From assembly GCA_018223415.1 (NCBI GenBank), contig JAGTTQ010000001.1, forward strand, positions 614,153 to 678,152: a stretch of 64,000 bases of DNA. Reading direction: 5' to 3'. The notes under the pieces are model-generated. The model was not told the origin of the DNA. It did not search any database and was given only the letters and a program-made list of their open reading frames with translations. This document shows, piece by piece, positions 35,301 through 44,085 of the stretch. Numbering within the stretch: the first letter of the stretch is position 1; every line of letters begins with the position of its first letter. This DNA is from Eubacteriaceae bacterium Marseille-Q4139. Its GTDB lineage: Bacteria > Bacillota > Clostridia > Lachnospirales > Lachnospiraceae. Made by a program: the position numbers and the translations under genes.

Positions 35301-35532
35301 CGGCCTCTTTGGGGGACAGATTGTAGAGCCTCGCCGTGAAGTCGATCACATCGCCGGTGGCACCGCAGCCGAAGCAGTAGAAGTATTCCTCGTTCAGCTT
35401 CATGCTGGGATTTTTGTCATCGTGGAACGGGCAACAGGCCATGCCGCTCCGGTTGACCTCGATCCCATACATCTGCGCCGCTTCCCGGACGGTGACGGAC
35501 TGCTTGACGGCCTCAAAGATACTCTCAGCCAT
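32335..35532 (-). CDS. CHC2 zinc-finger/ArdC-like/YodL fusion protein
   Basis: Residues 1-90 are a CHC2 primase zinc finger (GMACCPFHDDKNPSM, YFYCFGCGATGDV). Residues ~193-330 resemble the ArdC N-terminal domain (RYSVNNTMLIYMQRPDATL) with a metalloprotease-type HETAHSKLHD near residue 404. The C-terminal third resembles YodL/DUF4316 regions of conjugative elements. ArdC-type proteins bind single-stranded DNA and counter restriction in the recipient. An internal ATG at 34956 (residue 193) is preceded in frame by AAAGGAG, so a shorter product lacking the CHC2 part may also be made. The gene lies between topB-side genes and the helicase gene, as usual. Confidence 0.82.
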   Translation of the reverse strand: MAESIFEAVKQSVTVREAAQMYGIEVNRSGMACCPFHDDKNPSMKLNEEYFYCFGCGATGDVIDFTARLYNLSPKEAAEKLAQDFGLAYDSQAPPRRRYVRQKSEAQKFKEDRDNTFRVLADYFHLLRKWETDYTPKTPEENPHPRFMEAIQKKDYVGYLLDFFLENSPEEQKLWIAEHQSEIANLERRVKIMADKPTNRERLQEITAGIEQGIKELFESEKYMRYLSVMSKFHRYSVNNTMLIYMQRPDATLVAGFNKWKNQFERHVKKGEHGITIIAPTPYKKKIEEMKRDPDTHAPILDADGKAVMEEKEIEIPMFRPVKVFDASQTDGKPLPELASSLSGTVPHYEAFMEALRRLAPVPIEFEPMAENMDGYFSSDQQRIAIREGMSEVQTVSAAVHETAHSKLHDPKKHEAEPTWKIVMVSEGGTKHDYRLDFATQVEAEQAAAEDGWRYVDENRFEWRLEVEVDLTAVKQAAKNRNTEEVEAESISYAVCQYFGIQTGENSFGYIASWSKDKELKELRASLETINKTSCELINDIERNYKEICKERGIDLTAATEPQQDPIEQLAADIDQFTFDYDPYEYRNNADSREDALHELTATLRSGDASGVREWLQNIVNEDEPDETTQKAAELMERLDQLVPMNEPEQLTEPENTESVQPSAEYREALLVLDDTSYLHVQPCDTGWDYTLYDVATMKQMDGGQLDGPDMGRSTAVSHICEDLGMGSKSIKYAPLSMIETLQEAAYQQTAEAAATQLPDAQEQVLDEYPMPDPVLTQDNLEKCGYLDSDLLPLSKERAYELMDRDLTVYIIQEGENPEMAFDTADLDAHDGIFAVSREEWEESPEFHEKVLERQDRQLEREQAFLSHEGNCFAIYQVSQDDPQNVRFMNLDWLQSHNLSVERSNYDLIYTAPLDGSGSTMEQLERLYEQFNLQKPVDFHSPSMSVSDIIAIKQNGQVSCHYCDSVGFTQVPGFLPENSLRNAEMAVEDDYGMIDGIINNGPKEPTVAQLEQQARSGQPISLMDLAAAAHREDWEKKKSVMEQLKSQPKAEHKKTAPQKSAEKEI

Positions 35533-35534
35533 GC

Positions 35535-35816
35535 TTACTCGCTACCCTTCTTGGGGGTGGGCGGCCTGTACCCGGCAGCCTTGGCACGTTCACTGGCCGC
35601 CTTGCGGCGCTCGGCACTGTACGGCTCCCGGACCGACACGCAGCGTTTAGGGACAAGAAAGGTCTGCCGGTCCTTTTTCACGATCTGGTCCGGGTATTTC
35701 TCCGCCAGCCGCCGCAGCTTCTCCAGCAGCCGGGGGTCATGGGTATAGACCTCGGCGGTGGCTTCGGCCTGGTTGTAGAGGATGATGGTTTCCTGTTCAT
35801 AGAGGGAGAGCTTCAT
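35535..35816 (-). CDS. Conserved small ICE protein
   Basis: The 93-residue protein has a beta-strand-rich start (ETIILYNQAEATAEVYTHD), a helix (RLLEKLRRLAEKYP) and a basic C terminus (ERRKAASERAKAAG). It is always-with-topB type cargo in elements of this class and overlaps the topB stop by 4 bp. No function is assigned. Confidence 0.65.
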   Translation of the reverse strand: MKLSLYEQETIILYNQAEATAEVYTHDPRLLEKLRRLAEKYPDQIVKKDRQTFLVPKRCVSVREPYSAERRKAASERAKAAGYRPPTPKKGSE

Positions 35817-37907
35817 CGTTTGCCGCCTTTCTGCTGGTCAAACTCCAGCTTGAAGTTGGCGTACTGCCCATCGTCCTCCAGCACCACGGTGGCGTCGTAG
35901 GTCTTGCCGGTTTTCTCGGAGTACAGGCCGCTTACATGGGCGCGGCCATTTTTGAGTAGCGCCGTCACGATGGCCTTGGTGGGCTGCTTGCGCTTCAACT
36001 CCCACCACTTGTTGTTTTTCCAGATGGCGAATTTACAGCCCTCGTTCTGGCAGAAGAACCCCTTTTGCAGCTCCGCCACATCGCCGCCGCAGCGGGGGCA
36101 TTTACCCACCACTTCGCGGGGCGGAGTGAACAGATACTCGGTGCCTTTAATCATCCGATAGGTTCTCACCAGCTCCTGGAGCATGGCGCTGATCCCGGCC
36201 ATAAAGTCCTCCGGTGCCAGCTCGCCACGCTCGATCTCGCCCAGCCGGTACTCCCACTCAGCGGTCAGCAAAGGCGATTGCAGCTGCTCCGGCAGCACGG
36301 TGATAAGAGACACCGCATCATGGGACGGCAGGAGCTGCACGGTTTTCTTGCTCTTTTTGCGCTCCAGAAACCCGGTGGACACCAGCTTTTCCAAGATACC
36401 GGCGCGGGTGGCCGGGGTTCCCAGGCCCTTGCGCTCGGCATCGTCCGGCATATCGTCCTTCCCGGCAGTCTCCATCGCTGCCAACAAAGAATCTTCCGTA
36501 AAATGTTTGGGCGGGGTGGTCTTGCCCTCCTTGACGGCAGCACCAGAAAGGGGCAGCGTCTGACCTGAAGACAGCTCCGGCAGAGCCTTGTCCTCGGTTT
36601 CCGGCTCCGCATTTTTTAATCCGGCGCGGTAGGCAGCGTCCAGCGCCCGCCAGCCAGGTTGTTTCACCGTGCGACCCTTGGTGGTAAACGCCACTCCAGC
36701 GCACTCCACAACAACGGCGGTTTCCGCATAGATATGAGGTTCCGCCACAGCGCACAGCAGTCGCAGGGCCACCAGCTCCAGCACCGCCTTTTCGCCCAGC
36801 GGCAGGCCGGACAGGTCCGCGCCCTGGAGGTTGCGAGTAGGGATTATCGCATGGTGGTCGCTTACTTTTTTGTCGTTGATGACCTGGGCCGCATCGCAGG
36901 AAATGGCGATCCCTTTCCGAAACGGCATAACATTGGCAACCAGATTGACCAGTACAGGTAGGTTTTCAGCCATATCGCTCGTCAAATAGCGGCTGTCCGT
37001 CCGGGGATAGGTGCAGAGCTTCTTTTCATAGAGGTTCTGCAAATAGTCTAGGGTTTGCTGGGCTGTGAACCCCAGCAGCCGGTTGGCGTCCCGCTGGAGG
37101 GTGGTCAGGTCATAGAGGGCGGGCGGCTTCTCGGATTTGTCCTTGCGCTCCACCTTTTTCACCGTGGCAGCCGCACCCTGGCAGGCCGTTTTCAGCTGCT
37201 GGGCGGCGGCCTTGTCCTCCATGCGCTCCCCGGAAACATAGAAACCGGGCAGCTCCAGCGTCACCGTGTAAAACGGCACCGGCTTAAAGGTGTCGATCTC
37301 GGCCTCCCGCTGGACAATGAGGGCCAGTGTTGGGGACATGACGCGCCCGATGTTGAGGGTCCGGTGGTACAGCACGGAAAACAGCCGGGTGGCATTGATC
37401 CCCACCAGCCAGTCCGCCTTGGCGCGGCAGAGGGCCGCATCCCGCAGACCGTCATAGTCCGCACCGGGGCGCAGGTTTGCAAAGCCCTCCCGGATGGCGG
37501 AATCCTCCATCGAGGAAATCCAGAGTCGCTTCATGGGCTTCTGGCAGCCCGCTAGCTCGTAGACACTGCGGAAGATCAGCTCCCCCCTCGCGTCCGGCGT
37601 CGCAGGCGTTTACCACTTCGGTCACATCCGGGGCGTTCATCAGATGTTTCAGCACATCAAACTGTTTCTTCTTGTCCTTGCTCACCACCATCTGCCAGGG
37701 TTCCGGCAGAATGGGCAGATCGTCATAGCGCCACTTGGCGTAGTCCGGGTTATAAGCGTCGGCGTCGGCCAGCCCAGCCAGGTGGCCCACACACCAGCTG
37801 ACCCGCCAGCTGCCGCCCTCCAGGTAGCCGTCCTTGCGGGCGGTGGCCCCGATCACGGCGGCCAGACTTTGGGCAACGGACGGTTTCTCAGCGATCACCA
37901 GCTTCAT
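35813..37907 (-). pseudogene. topB: Type IA topoisomerase III, frameshifted
   Basis: The N-terminal Toprim part (37907 to ~37590: KLVIAEKPSVAQSLAAVIG, VVNACDAGREG) and the remainder (from ~37580 down: MKRLWISSMEDSAIREGF, then YPRTDSRYL with the catalytic Tyr near residue 300, and a C-terminal zinc finger CPRCGGDVAE) lie in different frames. The join is a run of six C at 37583-37588 (six G on the coding strand); five would restore EGELIFR. The total, ~698 residues, is normal for element-borne TopB. TopB relaxes DNA during transfer and replication. Either the gene is inactivated, the run is phase-variable or slipped on, or this is a sequencing error. Confidence 0.85.
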
Positions 37908-38106
37908 GGTTTTTCATCCTCCTTTCCCGCAGCCATGCGGTCAGCTGCCGGTGGCAGAATCCCACGCAAGGCTGACCGTCACGGTAATTTCCGCAACCAT
38001 AACAGGGGTGGCCGGGAGATAAAGAAGGAGGACGGGAAGTTTCCTTCCCGCCCTCCGGCCTGCGTGTCATCATGCGTTCATAGGGGCTGTCGGTGAAGCG
38101 GGTCAA
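37888..38106 (-). CDS. Small Cys-rich ICE protein
   Basis: The 72-residue product has CYGCGNY...CVGFC, four cysteines that could bind zinc, within a basic protein. It overlaps the DUF4366 gene stop by 4 bp and the topB start by ~20 bp, so it is part of the transfer operon. Homologous short Cys-rich proteins occupy the same place in other clostridial elements. No function is known. Confidence 0.6.
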   Translation of the reverse strand: MTRFTDSPYERMMTRRPEGGKETSRPPSLSPGHPCYGCGNYRDGQPCVGFCHRQLTAWLRERRMKNHEAGDR

Positions 38107-38876
38107 ACCGTCTTGTCCTCGCTTTCCTCGTCGCTGCCCCCGTCAGCGTCCGGCTCGTCAGATTCCTCGGTCTCCCAGGAGTCCTCGTCCTCCTGGTCGG
38201 TATCATCCTCGCCGTAGTCATAATCGTCCAAATTGTCGTTGCCCTTGGTCTTGGGTTTGTTTTTCACCAGCTTAAAGTAGGCAAAAGCGCCGCCGCCACC
38301 CATCAGAGCCAGCACCGCCAAAAGAATGGCCGGATTCAGTCCTGCGGGTTTCTGCGCCGGTTCTTCCGGCTCCGGAGTTTCTTCCGGGGTCTCCGGTTCC
38401 GGCTCCTTACCCGTGCAGGCGCTCATATTGGTGGCACACACCGGGCAGGCCGTATTCACCGCACCGGCCACACATTTCTCCGTACAGGTACAGGTGGCGG
38501 GCTGCTCCTGGGTGGTCTGACCGTCCTCCATCAACGCCATCAGGTCTGCCTCGTCCACCTGGTTCAAGAAGTGGACAGCGGTTTCCTTGTCCTCGTTGGC
38601 CCGGTCAATGAGGATGTAGAAATAGTTGCCCGCCTTGGTGGTGACGGTGATGAGCTGCTTGTTGCCGCCGAAATCATCCACCAGGGCGGCGTTGCCATCC
38701 GGGGTCAGAGCCGGACTGTCCTCGGTTTCCTCCACCACCACATTGGCGTCATTGGTGGCGTCCTCTGCCGGGGGCTGCTCCGTCCCCTGAGCAAAGGCAG
38801 TCACCGAAAGTCCCATCATCAGCACCATGGCAGCGCAGAGGGCCGAAAAGGTCTTAAAAATTCTCTTATTCTTCAT
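38103..38876 (-). CDS. DUF4366 secreted, membrane-anchored protein
   Basis: A signal peptide (residues 1-30, KTFSALCAAMVLMMGLSVTAFAQ) leads an acidic extracellular part with a Cys cluster (TCTCTEKCVAG...CPVCATNMSAC) and a Pro/Glu linker. A membrane segment near residues 188-206 (AILLAVLALMGGGGAFAYF) and a very acidic cytoplasmic tail follow. This is the DUF4366 (CD1107-like) pattern of conjugative transposons. It probably sits in the cell envelope as part of the transfer channel. It overlaps the DUF4315 gene by 11 bp. Confidence 0.8.
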   Translation of the reverse strand: MKNKRIFKTFSALCAAMVLMMGLSVTAFAQGTEQPPAEDATNDANVVVEETEDSPALTPDGNAALVDDFGGNKQLITVTTKAGNYFYILIDRANEDKETAVHFLNQVDEADLMALMEDGQTTQEQPATCTCTEKCVAGAVNTACPVCATNMSACTGKEPEPETPEETPEPEEPAQKPAGLNPAILLAVLALMGGGGAFAYFKLVKNKPKTKGNDNLDDYDYGEDDTDQEDEDSWETEESDEPDADGGSDEESEDKTV

Positions 38877-39123
38877 GGTCGGTGTCCTCCTGTTCGTTGT
38901 AGTCAGCGGAGGCAGCGGCCATGCCAGGGACCGTACCGCCGGAGAGCATGGCGTTCAGCTGCTCCGGGGTCAGCCGCAGGGCGCGCACCATCTGGACGAT
39001 CTCCAGGTTCTCCGCCTCGGTTTTCTGCGCCTCCAGGGTTTTCAGCTTGTCCTGGTACTCCGCGATCTTCTCACGGACCTTGGCAATCTCCTGGTCAATG
39101 CGCTGGATTTTGTTCTTAGCCAT
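38866..39123 (-). CDS. DUF4315 coiled-coil protein
   Basis: The 85-residue protein is one long coiled coil (IDQEIAKVREKIAEYQDKLK) followed by the MVRALRLTPEQLNAML motif of DUF4315. The start at 39123 is preferred to 39144 because AAGGAG lies close upstream. It always neighbours DUF4366 and the CD1108-type peptidase in these elements. The role is unknown. Confidence 0.75.
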   Translation of the reverse strand: MAKNKIQRIDQEIAKVREKIAEYQDKLKTLEAQKTEAENLEIVQMVRALRLTPEQLNAMLSGGTVPGMAAASADYNEQEDTDHEE

Positions 39124-39153
39124 TTCAATCACTCCTTTTCTCATAAATCGGCC

Positions 39154-40890
39154 TTACCAGTTCATCAGGCCGTAGCCCTTGATGCACTCGTAGGACAGGG
39201 AATAACTCTTGATCTTGCAGGCGTCGCCGGAATTACCCTCCACGGTGTAGACCCGGCTGCCGTCCGTGCCGACCACAAGGCCCACATGGTCGGCGCTGCC
39301 ATCCAGGTCCCAATCGAAGAAGATGGCGTCGCCGGGGGCAATATTGGCGTAATCACGCCCGCCCCATTGTCCGTGAGACTGGAACCACGGGATGCCCTGG
39401 GACTGGCAGGCGGCAAAGCGCGGCTCGGACAGCCCCATCTGGCCGTAGCACCAGGAGACAAAGCAGGCGCACCACTCCACGCGACTGTTAAAGCCGTACC
39501 AGCTCCAGTAGGGCTGACCGCCCACATTGCCCACCTGGCTTTTGGCTATATCCACCACGGCCTGATTGCCGGGGCGGGTGCCGTTGACGAACTCAACACC
39601 AGCTAAACTCTCGGAATCGCTGGTGTCGGAGGAACCACCGCCGAAAATCAGCGGCTTGTTGCCCAGCGTCTGCCGGTACACCTGGTACATCTCCAGCTGT
39701 TCCGGGGTCAACAGCTCCGAGGCAACAGACGAAATGGGCTTGCTGGTGAGCTTCACATTCAGAATGTAATACTCATACGGGACTTCCTCGGTGGTTGTTT
39801 CGCCGGTCACAGGGTCCGTGGAAGTTTCGGTGCGGTATCGTATCTCCACTTCCTCGGTGAGCGTCAGCTGATATTGTGCGTCGAACACGCGCTCCAGCTC
39901 TGCCTGGGCGCTCTGCCGGGTGTAGCCCTGCAAGACAGCAGACAGGTAGGCCGCCAGCTCATGGGGGTCATGCCCGATCATATCCAGGTCATAGCGGTAC
40001 TCGTCATACCCCGGATGGCTGCTTTCGATATTAACAATTTTGGCTTGCAGCGCCGCTTCCTTGGCTGCGTAGTCGGCCTCCACCGCCACCAGCTCCGGGT
40101 CATCCGACGGATAGGTGGTGCCGGACACCACGGAACCGATACTCTGCGCCATCATGGAGCAGGAGGACATGGTGTTGAGCAGCATACAGACCAGCAGGAA
40201 GATCGCGCCCGCAATCAGGAAGCCCTTTTTGTGGCGCATGACAAATGCCCCGGCCTCCTGTGCCTTTTCCTTAACCGTCTTGGCGGCCTTCCCGGTCTTT
40301 TGGGCTGTGCTGGCGGTGTTCCCGGCAGCTTGACCGGCGCGCTTGGCGGCAGCGTATTCCTTTTTGATGGCCTGCTTCTGCTGCCAGCGGGAGATGGGGT
40401 TGCTGGCAAGCTGGGGTTTTTCCCGCAGGGACTTCTGATACAGGGCGTTCACATTGGCCTTCTCCAGCTTCTGCTCGGCCTGGGCCGCCTTGCGGTAGGG
40501 CTTCAACTTGTGGCTGCGGTAGCCTTCCCGTGCAAGCCTAACGCCGGTCTCGGCAGCTTCCTCGGACTTGTGGGCGCTTTCCACGCCCACATTGTCCTGT
40601 TCGGTCTCCTGGATTTCCTTATGGATTTTTCCCATTGCAGCATTGGCGGGAGTGTCCCTCACCGCATGGGACAATTTGGAGGGCGGCTTCTTCTTGTCCT
40701 CCAGCACCAGCTTGGTGGTCACTTTGCCGGTCTCCGGGTCCACCGTCTTTTGCCGGACCTGCTTTTTGGGGATTTTGGCTTGCGCCTTGTCTGCTTTGGC
40801 GGCGGCCTTGTCCGCCTTACGGATGGGCTTCTCCAGCGCCGGGTCAGCCCGTTCCTCGTCCGTAAAGCGCAGGCGCGGTTCCTTATTCAA
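39154..40890 (-). CDS. CD1108-type C40/CHAP peptidoglycan peptidase of the transfer system
   Basis: A long basic cytoplasmic N terminus (Ala/Lys-rich, residues 1-215) precedes a membrane segment near 220-242 (GFLIAGAIFLLVCMLL). A VirB1/CwlT-like stalk follows, then a C-terminal cysteine peptidase domain with EWCACFVSWCYGQ (catalytic Cys near residue 478) and ADHVGLVVG (His near 533). Such proteins open the cell wall for the mating channel. The start codon is TTG 40890, inside the stop region of the preceding gene. Confidence 0.85.
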   Translation of the reverse strand: MNKEPRLRFTDEERADPALEKPIRKADKAAAKADKAQAKIPKKQVRQKTVDPETGKVTTKLVLEDKKKPPSKLSHAVRDTPANAAMGKIHKEIQETEQDNVGVESAHKSEEAAETGVRLAREGYRSHKLKPYRKAAQAEQKLEKANVNALYQKSLREKPQLASNPISRWQQKQAIKKEYAAAKRAGQAAGNTASTAQKTGKAAKTVKEKAQEAGAFVMRHKKGFLIAGAIFLLVCMLLNTMSSCSMMAQSIGSVVSGTTYPSDDPELVAVEADYAAKEAALQAKIVNIESSHPGYDEYRYDLDMIGHDPHELAAYLSAVLQGYTRQSAQAELERVFDAQYQLTLTEEVEIRYRTETSTDPVTGETTTEEVPYEYYILNVKLTSKPISSVASELLTPEQLEMYQVYRQTLGNKPLIFGGGSSDTSDSESLAGVEFVNGTRPGNQAVVDIAKSQVGNVGGQPYWSWYGFNSRVEWCACFVSWCYGQMGLSEPRFAACQSQGIPWFQSHGQWGGRDYANIAPGDAIFFDWDLDGSADHVGLVVGTDGSRVYTVEGNSGDACKIKSYSLSYECIKGYGLMNW

Positions 40891-41257
40891 ACCATTCCCC
40901 CAACATGAGGGAGGCCGTCATGTAGCGCAGCTCCACATAGACGGCCAGCCCCACAGGGTCACGGGAGGGGTGCTGAAGCAGATTGGCGTAGATCTGCGCC
41001 ACCACATTGGCCAGCAGCTCGGACTGGCTGCCCTCGAAGATGATGACAGCGGGAACACCGTTCATGGCACACCAGATTTCCGTCAGGCGCAGCAGGCCCG
41101 CTTCGCCATCCTCGTTCAGCTCCGCTGCCTGATCCGCCGCCGTGCGGGTCTCGCTGACGGCATCGGCCAGCTCGGTGAGCAGATAGGTGCGCTCACTCTC
41201 CAGGGCATCGTCAAAAAACATCATGGTGTTCAGTTCAGTATTGGGTTTCATGGTCAT
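40883..41257 (-). CDS. Conserved ICE protein of unknown function
   Basis: The 124-residue acidic, helical protein (MMFFDDALESERTYLLTELADAV) lies between VirB4 and the CD1108-type peptidase and overlaps both neighbours by a few bases. It has no recognised domain. The tight overlap implies it is made in step with VirB4. Confidence 0.65.
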   Translation of the reverse strand: MTMKPNTELNTMMFFDDALESERTYLLTELADAVSETRTAADQAAELNEDGEAGLLRLTEIWCAMNGVPAVIIFEGSQSELLANVVAQIYANLLQHPSRDPVGLAVYVELRYMTASLMLGEWFE

Positions 41258-43713
41258 TCATCCTCCTTTTTCAGTTCCTGGGGTTTGGTGGTCATAATGC
41301 GGTACAGCTCGGTATTCTTCGGGAAGTGATCCACGAAAGGCAAGATCGTTGAGCCATAGAACAGCAGGCCCTCGCCCTCGCTGGAGTGGGTCACATAGGA
41401 AAGTTGGTGCGGGGAAATGCCCAGCTGCTTGGCGAGAATCTGCCGGTCTCCGCCCGCCTGGTTGAGCATATACACGAAGTCGGAGTTTTCAAAGATGTTC
41501 TCTACCTCGCGGCTGCTCAAAAGGTCTTTGACATTCTGCGTGATGCCGGTGGGAATGCCGCCCCACTTGCGGAAACGCTTCCAAATCTCGACGGTATAAG
41601 CGGCGGTCTGCTCCTCTTTCAGTAGCAGGTGCATCTCGTCGATGTAGTAGCGGGTGGACTTGTGGGCGGCACGGTTGATGGTGACGCGGTTCCACACCTG
41701 GTCCTGGACCACCAGCATACCGATCTTTTTCAGCTGCTTGCCCAATTCTTTGATGTCATAACAGACAATGCGGTTGTTGATGTCCACATTGCTGCGATGA
41801 TTGAACACATTGAGGGAGCCGGTAACGTAGATTTCCAGCGCCGTGGCGATGTACTGCGCTTCCTTTTCGTCCTGCGCCCGCAAAAGGTTATACAAATCCT
41901 CCAGAACGGGCATATTCTCCGGGCGCGGGTCGTTCAGATAGTCCTGATATACCAGCCGCACACAACGGTCGATGATGGTTTTCTGCACCGGCTGCAAGCC
42001 CTCCTTGCCGCCCACAATCAGCTCACACAAGCTGAGAATGAAGTCGGACTTGAGGGACAGCGGGCTTTCATCGTCCGAGTAATCCAGGTTCAGGTCCATG
42101 GGGTTGATGTAGTTGGTGGAAGTGGGCGAAATCTTAATGACCTGCCCGTGCAGGCGTTCCACCAGGGGCGCGTACTCTGCCTCCGGGTCACAGATGATGA
42201 CATCATCTGTTGTGAGCAGAAAACAGTTGGCGATCTCACGCTTGGCGCTGAAGGACTTGCCGGAACCCGGCGTACCAAGGATCAGGCCGTTGGGGTTTTT
42301 CAGCAGCTTGCGGTCCACCATGATGAGGTTGCTGGACAAGGCATTGATGCCATAGTACAGCGCCTCTTTACCGTTCTGGAAAAGTTCCTGGGTGGTAAAC
42401 GGCACGAAGATGGCCGTGGAACTGGTAGTTAGACCGCGCTGAATCTCAATCTGATTGAGACCCAGGGGCAGGCAGCTCATCAGCCCTTCTTCCTGCTGGA
42501 AGTCAAGCCTTGTCAGCTGGCAGTTGTACTTCTGCGCGATGGAACTGGCCTGGAATACATTGTTGTCCAGCTGGCGCGGGGTGTCAGCCGTGTTCAGCAC
42601 CAGGAAAGTCACGAGGAACATTCGCTCGTTGCGGCTCTGCAAATCCTGCAAGAGCTTTTTGGCCTCGGCACCGTAGGTAGCAAGGTCGGAGGGAATGATG
42701 TCCATGTCATATCCGGCACGGACTGCTTTTTTCTGTTCCTCGATTTTGGATTTGTCCAGGTCAGTGATCTTGCGCTTGACCGTCTTGATGGCCTTGATCT
42801 GGTCTACCGACTGGATATGCAGACTGACAACCAGATTGGATTCCATGTCCAAAAACTCCGCCAGCATTCGGTCATTCAGTTCCGGCGCGAGGATTTGTAC
42901 GAAGCTGACCGCCCCGTACTTTTTCCCCATTCTGAACTGCTTGCCGGTGCGGAACTCAAACCCAGACGGCGCGATGAAGTCCTTGGTGGACAGGCCACTG
43001 GACGGAAGCCAATCCCACTCAAAGCGGAACGGCAGCTGCTCATCCATGTGGAAGATACCGTGAAGCTGGGCAAGTCTTGCCTTACCATCGAGAGTCTCAG
43101 CAGCCACGCCCAGACGCTTGAAGTTATTGAGAATGTCGGTCTCAATACGCTCCAAACGTGGTTTGGCCGATTTGATGCTGTCTGCATCAATGCCGAAGGT
43201 GAGATACTTGGTTTTGATAAGGCCGTTGTTGCCCTTTGCCAGCTGGTTTTGCAGCATGGTCATGTACTCAACCCGAATACTGTCAAAGTCATCCCCCTGG
43301 AGAGGAATGGAAATGGCACGGGCAAAAGTCTCTTTGGAAGCTGCAAGATTCAAAAAAGACAGCTCAAATTTGATCGAGCTGTCGAAGTAGTTGAGAAAAT
43401 CACACCAGCCCTCAAAGATCGCTGTTTTGTCCTCGTTCTGCGAGAGCTGATAGTTGATGTCCTGGAACTGGATGGTCTTTGTGTAATGGCCGTCTGCCAC
43501 GCGGCAGATGCCGTCCGGCCACATCCGTTCATAGGGGATGCTGTCCTGAGCCGATTTTTCCTTTTTGTCTGTGCGATTGGCACGGGCAATGGCAGCCTCA
43601 ATCTGCTTTCTGTCGGCGCGGGACAGTTTTTTCTTTGTTCTGACCGGCTGCACAGCTTTTTCCTCGTTTTTGCCGAGCAGCCGGTGCAGCCAGCTTTTGA
43701 TTGCCGTGAACAA
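41254..43713 (-). CDS. virB4: VirB4-type conjugation ATPase
   Basis: The 819-residue ATPase powers the mating channel. The N-terminal VirB4 domain is followed by Walker A GTPGSGKSFSAKREI near residue 478 and Walker B YYIDEMHLLLK near residue 688, with a C-terminal LNQAGGDRQILAKQLGIS segment. The start is TTG 43713, preceded by GAGGAGGTG at 7 nt; an upstream in-frame extension has no such site. It overlaps the end of the PrgI gene by ~115 bp. It looks intact. Confidence 0.9.
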   Translation of the reverse strand: MFTAIKSWLHRLLGKNEEKAVQPVRTKKKLSRADRKQIEAAIARANRTDKKEKSAQDSIPYERMWPDGICRVADGHYTKTIQFQDINYQLSQNEDKTAIFEGWCDFLNYFDSSIKFELSFLNLAASKETFARAISIPLQGDDFDSIRVEYMTMLQNQLAKGNNGLIKTKYLTFGIDADSIKSAKPRLERIETDILNNFKRLGVAAETLDGKARLAQLHGIFHMDEQLPFRFEWDWLPSSGLSTKDFIAPSGFEFRTGKQFRMGKKYGAVSFVQILAPELNDRMLAEFLDMESNLVVSLHIQSVDQIKAIKTVKRKITDLDKSKIEEQKKAVRAGYDMDIIPSDLATYGAEAKKLLQDLQSRNERMFLVTFLVLNTADTPRQLDNNVFQASSIAQKYNCQLTRLDFQQEEGLMSCLPLGLNQIEIQRGLTTSSTAIFVPFTTQELFQNGKEALYYGINALSSNLIMVDRKLLKNPNGLILGTPGSGKSFSAKREIANCFLLTTDDVIICDPEAEYAPLVERLHGQVIKISPTSTNYINPMDLNLDYSDDESPLSLKSDFILSLCELIVGGKEGLQPVQKTIIDRCVRLVYQDYLNDPRPENMPVLEDLYNLLRAQDEKEAQYIATALEIYVTGSLNVFNHRSNVDINNRIVCYDIKELGKQLKKIGMLVVQDQVWNRVTINRAAHKSTRYYIDEMHLLLKEEQTAAYTVEIWKRFRKWGGIPTGITQNVKDLLSSREVENIFENSDFVYMLNQAGGDRQILAKQLGISPHQLSYVTHSSEGEGLLFYGSTILPFVDHFPKNTELYRIMTTKPQELKKEDE

Positions 43714-44065
43714 TGTCGTACACCTCCTCGTCAAGATTTGCCTGCCGCTCCAGAGCGGCATAGAAGTTATTGGTGCGGTACGGGCGCTGCTTGGGACGAA
43801 TCACCGTGACACGGATGATATTCCCTAATACCTTTTCCAGTGGCTGACCGTGTTTTTCATACATCGCCAGCATAAAGAAGGGCAGCATGACAAGCATCAT
43901 ACACATAGCTGCCACGCTGTTTCCCGCAGGCCCCCGGAGCAGAAAGAAAAGCGGTACGCCAATCAGCGCCCCGCCGGTGAAGCAGATCAACTGCCTCTTG
44001 GTCAGGTTGAAAGCAACCTTTGTTTTGACTTTGTTTAGGTCTTTTGGTACGGGTACATAAGCCAA
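43598..44065 (-). CDS. PrgI-family membrane protein (VirB3-like)
   Basis: Two membrane segments (residues ~28-62: ICFTGGALIGVPLFFLLRG, then AAMCMMLVMLPFFMLAMYE) follow a short cytoplasmic start, and a basic tail follows. This is the PrgI pattern, the VirB3-like partner of VirB4 in Gram-positive transfer systems. The 155-residue length includes ~38 residues that overlap the VirB4 gene in another frame. Confidence 0.82.
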   Translation of the reverse strand: MAYVPVPKDLNKVKTKVAFNLTKRQLICFTGGALIGVPLFFLLRGPAGNSVAAMCMMLVMLPFFMLAMYEKHGQPLEKVLGNIIRVTVIRPKQRPYRTNNFYAALERQANLDEEVYDIVHGNQKLAAPAARQKRGKSCAAGQNKEKTVPRRQKAD

Positions 44066-44085
44066 TGGGATTTCCTCCTTTCTGG

